Assembly (NCBI GenBank): GCA_003224905.1
Contig: QIAA01000174.1
Location: 22,821 to 86,820 of the forward strand
DNA: 64,000 nucleotides
Reading direction: 5' to 3'
Source of the DNA: Acidobacteriota bacterium
GTDB lineage: Bacteria > Acidobacteriota > Terriglobia > Terriglobales > Acidobacteriaceae
Shown in pieces: positions 35,654 to 41,792 of the stretch. Under the pieces are notes generated by a model. It saw nothing but the letters and a program-made list of their open reading frames with translations. It searched no databases and was not told the DNA's origin. The position numbers and the translations under genes are program-made. How positions within the stretch are numbered: the first letter of the stretch is position 1; each line of letters begins with the position of its first letter.

Positions 35654-36286
35654 CTACTCGATCACAAAGACCACAATCCTCATGCCCGGATAAAGTGGGT
35701 CGAACATGTAGTAGTCGCCATCGATGTAGTCCACGTAAAACACATCGGTGTACGCCCACTGTGCTGGCCAGGGCTGCGCCAGCTCAAACCAATAGCTGCT
35801 GTACTGGAAGCGGGGTGCGCCTTCGATGATTACCGGCCGCTCGATGCGGAAACGGTGTTCCCGGCCGAACACGGCGTGGAAGCGCTCGTCGGGAATGCGA
35901 ACGTGGCGGCGTTCCCCCACCCGGTGGTCCTGGTTGCGGCGTTCCATTTGCTGTTGCTGCTCACGCTGAACCGGTTCCTGGGTATGTCTGCTTTGATCGC
36001 GTTCCTGCTTTTGCTGCTCATCCTGAGCGCGCCTTGCATCATCGGGCCGCTGTCTTGGCGGCGCTGGTTCGACCCGTCGCTCTTCTTGTGGCCGTTGCTG
36101 CCCCTGTACTGGCGGATGTGTTTCTTTGCGCTCTGGGGGCGCGGCACGGTCCGGGTGCGCCGGTTTCGGTTCTTCCTGCTGGGGAGGTTTCCCCTCATCG
36201 CGCTGATCCTGCTGCGAGTATGCAGGCACAGCCATTCCGAAGAGCAGGAATAGAACTGCGGTAAGTAGAGTTCCCATTATTTTCAT
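35654..36286 (-). CDS. Secreted protein with long Gln/Arg/Pro-rich region
   Basis: The ATG at 36286 follows GGGAG with a seven-base spacer and opens a signal peptide (LLTAVLFLLFGMAVPAYSQ). Residues about 22-130 are extremely rich in Gln, Arg, Glu and Pro (for example QQDQRDEGKPPQQEE) and surely disordered. The C-terminal 80 residues look folded: RFHAVFGREHRFRI ... FQYSSYWFELAQPWPAQWAYTDVFYVDYIDGDYYMFD, a segment seen in several acidobacterial secreted proteins. Function unknown. Confidence 0.75.
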   Translation of the reverse strand: MKIMGTLLTAVLFLLFGMAVPAYSQQDQRDEGKPPQQEEPKPAHPDRAAPPERKETHPPVQGQQRPQEERRVEPAPPRQRPDDARRAQDEQQKQERDQSRHTQEPVQREQQQQMERRNQDHRVGERRHVRIPDERFHAVFGREHRFRIERPVIIEGAPRFQYSSYWFELAQPWPAQWAYTDVFYVDYIDGDYYMFDPLYPGMRIVVFVIE

Positions 36287-36612
36287 TGGTCCACTCCCGT
36301 CACATAGTTTTGAAGAGTTCGCTGAACCGGAACGAGTAGCTGCATTCCGATAAACGAACCCGAGCAAGTACAAGTAGTAGATGGGAGCAACTAGTATCGG
36401 GATGCTTGCAAGCTCACCTCAGGCCGGTTGTGAAACTCTCGCAAAATGAGGCATATGACGCGTATTACGGAGCAAATATTGCACTCCGAGAGTTGAGAGT
36501 GCCCCGTTCCAGCCGCGTGGCATGGGTGCGGTCTCCTGCCGATGCTGCTCCAGCGCATTTCGCCAACTCTGGCGTTTCACCCAACCCCAATCTGCCGCGA
36601 CTCTCTCAATCC
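36287..36612. other. Intergenic stretch without a supported gene
   Basis: I see no frame with a ribosome site here. A 68-codon frame on the minus strand (36419-36625) has no recognisable product and runs into the vapBC promoter. Confidence 0.4.
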
Positions 36613-36641
36613 TTGTTCTACACATTTAAATGTGTCACAAT
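36613..36641 (+). promoter_or_regulatory. vapBC promoter with internal palindromic operator
   Basis: TTGTTC (36613-36618) and CACAAT (36636-36641) are separated by 17 bases and fit a sigma-70-type promoter. The spacer contains the perfect 16-base palindrome ACACATTTAAATGTGT (36620-36635); a further half-site (TACACAT) lies at 36643-36649. A VapB dimer or VapBC complex binding there would block polymerase. The expected transcription start falls at or next to the vapB ATG at 36648, and there is no Shine-Dalgarno sequence, so the message may be leaderless. Confidence 0.6.
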
Positions 36642-36647
36642 CTACAC

Positions 36648-36851
36648 ATGCCAACTAATTTGGCCCTGGATGACAGACTCATCGAAGAGGCTCAACGCGT
36701 CGGGAAGCACAAGACCAAGAGAGAAGCCGTCACAGCGGCACTGGCGGAGTACGTCAAGCGGCGCAGGCAGATACGCATCCTGGATGCGTTTGGCACATTC
36801 GATTTTGATCCTGCCTATGACTACAAGGCCGAGCGCCGCCGCCGTCGATGA
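36648..36851 (+). CDS. vapB: VapB-type antitoxin
   Basis: A 67-residue protein. MPTNLALDDRLIEEAQRVG then KTKREAVTAALAEYVKRRRQ is the ribbon-helix-helix-type DNA-binding half common to the VapB/DUF2191 family, and the acidic-aromatic tail (LDAFGTFDFDPAYDYKAERR) is the part that wraps the toxin. Its stop overlaps the toxin start by ATGA. It neutralises VapC and should repress its own promoter through the palindrome just upstream. Very likely. Confidence 0.9.
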   Translation: MPTNLALDDRLIEEAQRVGKHKTKREAVTAALAEYVKRRRQIRILDAFGTFDFDPAYDYKAERRRRR

Positions 36852-37264
36852 TGGTGCTGGTGGATACTCCGCTATGGTCGCTGGCTCTGCGGCGCAAACC
36901 GGGCGATTTGAATCTACGCGAACAGGCGCTGACGCGGTCGCTGGCAGAGCTCATTCGCGAAGGCCGGGCGCAGATCATCGGCCTGATCCGCCAGGAATTA
37001 CTTTCTGGAATTCGCGACGAACAGCAGTTCGACAGACTCCGTACTTACTTGCGCGCTTTCGACGAGCCCAGGGTTGAAGTCTACGACTATGAAGAAGCGG
37101 CCCAGATGCACAACCGCTGCCGCACTCGTGGTATTGCCGGATCGCCTATCGATTTTCTCATCTGCGCCGTGGCGCAGCGCCGGGACTGGAGCGTGTTTAC
37201 TGTCGACCCAGATTTTGAGCGGTATGAAAAAGTCCTGGGGCTGAAATTACATTCAGCAGGTTAG
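36848..37264 (+). CDS. vapC: VapC-type PIN-domain toxin ribonuclease
   Basis: A 138-residue PIN-domain RNase. Acidic active-site residues are seen in VLVDTPLWSLALR (first Asp), IRQELLSGI (Glu), GIAGSPIDFLICAVAQ (Asp) and FTVDPDFERY (Asp). VapC toxins cut initiator tRNA or rRNA in the cytosol when VapB is degraded. A second ATG three bases on could be the true start; either way the gene is coupled to vapB by overlap. Whether the pair is chromosomally active is not visible. Confidence 0.92.
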   Translation: MMVLVDTPLWSLALRRKPGDLNLREQALTRSLAELIREGRAQIIGLIRQELLSGIRDEQQFDRLRTYLRAFDEPRVEVYDYEEAAQMHNRCRTRGIAGSPIDFLICAVAQRRDWSVFTVDPDFERYEKVLGLKLHSAG

Positions 37265-37289
37265 CTGGATACAGCATGGAACGTTCTTT

Positions 37290-37826
37290 TTACCGCGAAA
37301 CTGCCGGGGAACCAAAGGAACTCGAAGCAGTGATCTGGTAGATAAAGCTGTCTCGTCCGTACGCGTCGCGCCTTGTTCCCACACATACTCCGCCTATTTT
37401 TTCCATCGCCTTCTGCGAGCGTAGATTCTGTAGACCCACAAGAAAGACAACGCTTTTCACAAATCGAAATGCGTGCCGCAGCATGAGCCGTTTCATTTCG
37501 GCGTTGTAGATGCCGCCCCAGTGCGATCTGGCCAAAAACGTCCACCCGATCTCGATCTCGCTTTTTCCTTCATCGTATCCGTGGAACCGCGATGACCCGA
37601 TAACCCGGCCATCCGTGGAATCGATGGCGATGAACGCGCCACCTGATTCCATGGCCTCACGAAAAAATTCCCGGAAGACTTCCTCTTTGTAACGGTCCCA
37701 AGCCGGGTGTTGTTCCCAGATCAGCGGATCTGAAGCCACCGCGTACAGCGCAGGAAAATCCTCCGGGCGAAGCGGCCTGAGCGCCAGCAGCTCGCCTTGC
37801 AAAGTTGGCTGGAGATCAAAAGGCAT
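37290..37826 (-). CDS. GNAT-family N-acetyltransferase (RimJ/RimL-like)
   Basis: The ATG at 37824-37826 begins MPFDLQPTLQGELLALRPLRPEDFPALYAVA, the standard opening of RimJ/RimL-type acetyltransferases; an open frame continues upstream but overlaps the TonB-like gene. The 178-residue product has IGSSRF, EIEIGWTFLARSHWGGIYNAEMKRLML (acetyl-CoA-binding motif, with the usual Q/RxxGxG/A altered to RSHWGG) and LVGLQNLRSQKAMEKIGGV. Substrate may be a protein N-terminus or a small amine. It starts eight bases after the TonB-like gene stop, so the two form an operon. Confidence 0.88.
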   Translation of the reverse strand: MPFDLQPTLQGELLALRPLRPEDFPALYAVASDPLIWEQHPAWDRYKEEVFREFFREAMESGGAFIAIDSTDGRVIGSSRFHGYDEGKSEIEIGWTFLARSHWGGIYNAEMKRLMLRHAFRFVKSVVFLVGLQNLRSQKAMEKIGGVCVGTRRDAYGRDSFIYQITASSSFGSPAVSR

Positions 37827-37834
37827 GCCGATGC

Positions 37835-38473
37835 CTACCGCGGAAAGTGGTAGTACACATCGTGCTTGGAGGCGATCGGCACCCCATCCTTGGTTGCAGG
37901 ATGGAAGTGCCACTGCACGACCGCAGCAAGAATCTTTTGGTCGAGGGTGGGATCGAGGCTGTGAATCATCGCGGTGTTAACAACCACGCCTTGCTCGTCA
38001 ATGGTGACTTCGATCACGACATCGCCAGTGATGCTGGCCTTTAGATCCGAAGGCAGGGCTGGCTCAGGCGCGAACACCGGCCATGCGGGATGAATTTCTG
38101 GACCAACGAAAGTTCCGAAAGAAAGCGACCCGTAGGGCGATCCCGCTGGAGCCAGATTGGATGAGACCTCTGGCCTAAGTTCGTTGCCCGCCTGTGACTT
38201 GGCATCCGGCGGTGCGAGCTGGGCTAGCTGCGGCTTCGTGCGATGCCAGGTTAACCGTGGCCTTGTCTCCTTCAATGTGACTCCTGTCGAACCTCCGAAA
38301 TAAATCGGGGTTACGGATCGTCCGCTTTCACCCCTGGTCACAGAAGATGGCGCAATGAAGAGAGCCGCAGGCGCGTGCAGAATCCATACCAGGAGAGCCA
38401 AATGGCTCGCCAAAGAGACGGCCAGAGAAATCGTGTGCCGTCGAGTACCTTCGAAACTTAATAGAAGGAACAT
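37835..38473 (-). CDS. TonB C-terminal domain protein
   Basis: The ATG at 38471-38473 was chosen over an upstream TTG. The 212-residue product has an N-terminal membrane helix (ISLAVSLASHLALLVWILH), a linker of about 90 residues and a TonB-type C-terminal domain: LKASITGDVVIEVTIDEQGVVVNTAMIHSLDPTLDQKILAAVVQWHFHPATKDG. The family normally bridges ExbBD to outer-membrane receptors; neither is present nearby. It is the second of three TonB-domain proteins in the window. Followed after eight bases by the acetyltransferase gene. Confidence 0.82.
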   Translation of the reverse strand: MFLLLSFEGTRRHTISLAVSLASHLALLVWILHAPAALFIAPSSVTRGESGRSVTPIYFGGSTGVTLKETRPRLTWHRTKPQLAQLAPPDAKSQAGNELRPEVSSNLAPAGSPYGSLSFGTFVGPEIHPAWPVFAPEPALPSDLKASITGDVVIEVTIDEQGVVVNTAMIHSLDPTLDQKILAAVVQWHFHPATKDGVPIASKHDVYYHFPR

Positions 38474-38611
38474 GCTAGGAAAATCTTGTGAACTTCTCTG
38501 GCTAGTCAAAGTTTAAACCATTGCGGACTTAGACCATCCGACCATTGGACGGATGGAGCACTCGGGAGTAATCAGCAACCTCGGTGTGAGAACTCGATTT
38601 TCGATCGCCAA

Positions 38612-38695
38612 GCCGCGAAGCGGCGGAATTCATTAGCCCAGCGTGTAAGCGCTGGGTAAGGTGCAACAAGACGGTCGAGTGCCGCAGGCACGGCA
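38612..38695. repeat. REP-like element with three hairpins
   Basis: Within about 85 bases three inverted repeats occur: CCGC-GAA-GCGG (38612-38622), GCCCAGCG-TGTAAG-CGCTGGGT (38635-38656) and GTGCCG-CAGGCA-CGGCAC (38678-38695). The element fills most of the 390-base gap between the TonB-like gene and the HdeD-like gene, which otherwise holds nothing I can recognise. It looks like a repetitive extragenic palindrome. Confidence 0.6.
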
Positions 38696-38862
38696 CAGTT
38701 CTCGCATAGACTCGAAAAGCGAAAAGAGAACCTATGACACAGAGATCGGCAGGAATTCAGACGTCGTGCAACCGTCTCCTTACCCCTGAGGTAAAAGAAC
38801 GTGCTCGACGCAGTTCTCCGCAACGTAGCGAGGCCGGGAACTGCAAATCTGGACAGATATCT

Positions 38863-39297
38863 CTACGCTGCTCGCCGAAACTCCCCCGGAACCGGAATGC
38901 TGCGAATAGGCAACGCGAGCATCACATACGACCAGCCGCGCAGGAGCAAGGAAATTCCCACCGACATGCCCAGGAACCAAACCGCTGACCACGGCCAACC
39001 GGCCCAGACCAGGAAACCGAGCAGTAATGTGATGCCTCCGTCGAAAGCTGCCCATCCCCAATGCGGGAACTTCAGCCTGACCGCTGTGAGCAGCCGGAAA
39101 AGGCCGATGACGGTGAGAAAGGAAGCGAAGAGCAGAGTCCACGCGAGCGCCCCTGCAACCGGATGGGTAACCACGAGCAAGCCGATCAGCACTCCGAGCA
39201 CGCCGCCGATCAGGTGCAGGAACAGACTGTGCGAACTGCGAACCTGAAATCCATGCACCGCTTCAAGAATGCCGCTCAACGCTAGAATCCACCGCAT
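38863..39297 (-). CDS. HdeD/DUF308-family membrane protein, N-terminally short
   Basis: A 144-residue membrane protein with the paired-helix repeats of DUF308: HLIGGVLGVLIGLLVVTHPVAGALAWTLLFASFLTVIGLFRLL, then WAAFDGGITLLLGFLVWAGWPWSAVWFLGMSVGISLLLRGWS. HdeD proteins are about 185-190 residues, with three such pairs; here the first pair is missing, an in-frame TAG lies about 33 bases upstream of the ATG and there is little room before the next gene. It is either a natural short form or a 5'-truncated gene. The family is linked to acid resistance in enteric bacteria; here function is unknown. Confidence 0.75.
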   Translation of the reverse strand: MRWILALSGILEAVHGFQVRSSHSLFLHLIGGVLGVLIGLLVVTHPVAGALAWTLLFASFLTVIGLFRLLTAVRLKFPHWGWAAFDGGITLLLGFLVWAGWPWSAVWFLGMSVGISLLLRGWSYVMLALPIRSIPVPGEFRRAA

Positions 39298-39371
39298 CCA
39301 GGCTGCTCTTGTTCTTTTCGGCGGTAAAGGCTATTCTTTCTCCCCGCGCAAAACCAATCTTTGGAGGTCAC

Positions 39372-39752
39372 ATGTTGAAGAAGATGCTCACGCTGTTATG
39401 CGCACTGGTGTTCTCAATGTCGATGTTGGCATTGGCCCAGGACACAAAAGAGGGACAGGACAAACCCGCGTCCATGGAGAAGGCCGCCAAGAAAGCCCGG
39501 TGGGAAGGGATTGTGATCAGGAGCGACAAGGATAAATCCATGCTGACAGTCCGCCAGAGGGGCTCCAACGTAGAGAAGAGCGTTATGTACGATAGCTCCA
39601 CGGAGTGGACAAGCCAGGAGCACGGCAGCAAGAAGGTAAACAAGATTGATGCAGGTGATCTTAAAGACAGTGACCGTGTAATTTGCCTGGGTACTTGGGA
39701 TAAAGATGGTGTGTTGCACGCGACCATGATTTCCAAACGGCTAACGAACTGA
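39372..39752 (+). CDS. Small secreted protein (DSSTEW family, copy 1)
   Basis: The ATG is preceded by GGAGG with a five-base spacer. The 126-residue product has a signal peptide (LTLLCALVFSMSMLALAQ), a Lys-rich stretch, then RWEGIVIRSDKDKSMLTVRQRG, VMYDSSTEWTSQ and DRVICLGTWDKDGVLHATMISKRL. This is a small OB-like or DUF5666-type beta-barrel pattern (strand, turn, modifier of colour not determined). The gene at 44649-45011 encodes the same layout with the same SxLTVR and YDSSTEWT blocks, so they are paralogues. Periplasmic; function unknown. Confidence 0.8.
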   Translation: MLKKMLTLLCALVFSMSMLALAQDTKEGQDKPASMEKAAKKARWEGIVIRSDKDKSMLTVRQRGSNVEKSVMYDSSTEWTSQEHGSKKVNKIDAGDLKDSDRVICLGTWDKDGVLHATMISKRLTN

Positions 39753-39867
39753 GGACGCAGCGACGCTCGTGTAGCAATAGATCTCCGGTTGCGATTCGGC
39801 GCACCCTAGAGAGTACGGCATCCAAGTTCGACCCAGGGCAGGTGTTCACAAACCAGGAGGATTAGAT

Positions 39868-40260
39868 ATGAGAAGGCGGACATATCATTGTTGCGTTCTG
39901 TTGCTGGTCACAATCCTGGCGGGCCTCGCTTTTGCAAAATCCGGTGATGCTAAGGCGAAATGGACCAAGGGTTGGGTCAGCGACTCGAAGTGCGGGACCA
40001 AAGGGGCTGGTACGGGGCACGAAGCGTGCGCAAAGAAATGCCTCGACGGCGGGGAGCACGTGGTTTTTGTCGATGAGTATAAGCAGAAGGTGCTCAACGT
40101 CGACAACCCGGATGCCCTGAAGGATCACATCGGACATAGGGTCGCCGTTCAAGGCAAGATCGACGAGTCAGCTGGAACCATTCATGTGGATAAAGTGAAC
40201 ATGATTGCCCAAAAGAAGAAGAAAGCTGAAGCCGCTTCCATGGACGAGATGCACAAATAG
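39868..40260 (+). CDS. Small secreted cysteine-containing protein
   Basis: The ATG follows AGGAGG with a spacer of about seven bases. The 130-residue product has a signal peptide (CVLLLVTILAGLAFAKS) and the pattern WVSDSKCGTKGAG ... HEACAKKCLDGGEHVVFVDEY ... VLNVDNPDALKDHIGHRVAVQGKIDESAGTIHVDKVNMI. Three conserved Cys (one in DSKC, two in CAKKC) and the closing V.G.(I/L).....I..D.(V/L) match the gene at 12766-13140. A metal-binding or disulfide-stabilised periplasmic role is possible but not shown. A strong terminator follows. Confidence 0.8.
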   Translation: MRRRTYHCCVLLLVTILAGLAFAKSGDAKAKWTKGWVSDSKCGTKGAGTGHEACAKKCLDGGEHVVFVDEYKQKVLNVDNPDALKDHIGHRVAVQGKIDESAGTIHVDKVNMIAQKKKKAEAASMDEMHK

Positions 40261-40278
40261 CGCTATCCTGATTCTCTG

Positions 40279-40306
40279 AAAGCAGCCGGGAAACGGCTGC
40301 TTTTTT
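40279..40306 (+). terminator. Rho-independent terminator
   Basis: AGCAGCCG-GGAAA-CGGCTGCT followed by a run of T, 19 bases after the stop of the small secreted protein gene. Confidence 0.92.
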
Positions 40307-40436
40307 GTTTTAGGCCGCGCCATTCCGTTGACTTGCCCACAATCCAAGCCTAAGATGCACAATCCAGATGCAGTTTTAACCGGGGGCCCGATTGGCGAAT
40401 TGTGAATCCCGGTTCAGCCCCGAGCGCAGCGGACCC

Positions 40437-41768
40437 ATGTTCAACCTTCCAAGTCGCGCTTTCCGACCTTCGGTCGTGCTAATTGTCGTGCTGCTGGCTT
40501 CACCGGCCCAGAGCTCTTTCGCAGCCAATGCACCCGCAGAATCCCTGATCGCAATCGGCGATGTTCACGGCGATTTTGACGACTTCATAGTCATCCTTGA
40601 GCACGCCGGTCTCATTGATAAACAAAACCACTGGGCGGGTGGTAAGAGCACATTCGTGCAGACGGGCGACCTGATAGATCGCGGCCCTAAGCCGCGCGAA
40701 GTACTGGACTTGATGATGTCGCTGGAGAGAGAAGCGTCAAAGTCAGGTGGACGAGTCGTCAGTCTGAATGGCAATCACGAGATGATGAATCTCATGGGAG
40801 ATCTCCGCTACGTAACTCCCGAGAACTATGCCAGCTTCGCCCAAAGCAATTCCGAGGAACGTCGGCGCTCTGCCTATCAGGAATACGCGACATGGCGCAA
40901 GGGCCATGCGCAGCTCTTGGCAGAGCTGCCCCAGCCGATGGAGATGACCGAGGCCGAATGGATGGCGCGCCATCCTGCAGGTTTCATCGAGCATCGGGAA
41001 GCTTTCGGTCCGAACGGGAGCTATGGCAAGTGGCTGCGAGAGCACTCCGCCGTGGCCGAAATCGGCGGAGTCATCTTCTTGCATGGCGGAATTCATCCGA
41101 GCCTGGCCCACCTGAAAATCGAAACCATCAATTCCCATATCCGCGATGAAATCAAGGCATTCGATACCTCCAAGCAATACCTGCAGAATGAGAAGGTAAT
41201 CCTGCCATTTTTCAACCTTCAGGAAATGACGGCGGTAGTCCAGGCGGAGCTCACGGCTGAACTCAAATCACGAGTGCGGGCCGACCAGGAGCGGCAAGCC
41301 AGGCTCACGGAATTCCTGCGATACGGAGATTGGCTCAGCGTGCGTACCGATGGACCACTGTGGTTTCGCGGCTATGACCAGTGGAGCGAGGAAGAAGGCG
41401 TGGCACAGGTAAGCAAACTATTGGAGGCCTACAAGGCCACCCATATCGCGGTAGGGCATACCGTTCAAAAAGGCGGACGCATCCGCCCGCGGTTTGGCAA
41501 CAGAGTTTTCCTGATAGACACGGGCATGCTCAGCAGCTACTACCCCGGAGGAAGAGCCTCGGCACTGGAAATCTGCGACGATGCCAAGTTTACGGCTGAG
41601 TATACGGACCAGCAGGTCGTGATTCTCCAAGCTAACGCGTCATCCCCCGGAAACAGAGAGCCTGCCTCAGCCGCCCCCGTGGCGGAGACGGGCAAAGGTT
41701 CAGAAAGCGCCGCTGTGCCGCAGGCCAATAATGGTATCTGTTCGGCAACGCCAGCTGCAGCACGCTGA
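40437..41768 (+). CDS. Exported PPP-type metallophosphatase (Shewanella-like protein phosphatase family)
   Basis: The ATG at 40437 gives a signal peptide (SVVLIVVLLASPAQSSFAA); a TTG 15 codons upstream is less likely. The 443-residue product has the three PPP metal motifs in order: AIGDVHGDFDDF (GDxHG), VQTGDLIDRGPKP (GDxxDRG) and SLNGNHEMMNLMG (GNHE), then FLHGGIHPS (a downstream His), AVGHTVQ (H) and FLIDTGMLSSYY. This pattern fits the Shewanella-like Ser/Thr phosphatase group of calcineurin-type enzymes; a protein or phosphoester substrate in the periplasm is inferred. The C-terminal 45 residues are low-complexity. Confidence 0.9.
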   Translation: MFNLPSRAFRPSVVLIVVLLASPAQSSFAANAPAESLIAIGDVHGDFDDFIVILEHAGLIDKQNHWAGGKSTFVQTGDLIDRGPKPREVLDLMMSLEREASKSGGRVVSLNGNHEMMNLMGDLRYVTPENYASFAQSNSEERRRSAYQEYATWRKGHAQLLAELPQPMEMTEAEWMARHPAGFIEHREAFGPNGSYGKWLREHSAVAEIGGVIFLHGGIHPSLAHLKIETINSHIRDEIKAFDTSKQYLQNEKVILPFFNLQEMTAVVQAELTAELKSRVRADQERQARLTEFLRYGDWLSVRTDGPLWFRGYDQWSEEEGVAQVSKLLEAYKATHIAVGHTVQKGGRIRPRFGNRVFLIDTGMLSSYYPGGRASALEICDDAKFTAEYTDQQVVILQANASSPGNREPASAAPVAETGKGSESAAVPQANNGICSATPAAAR

Positions 41769-41792
41769 GAGATCACGAAGAGGAATTTGCGG

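Noticed and set aside
36419..36625. 68-codon minus-strand frame
   Set aside because: No start signal, crosses the vapBC promoter.
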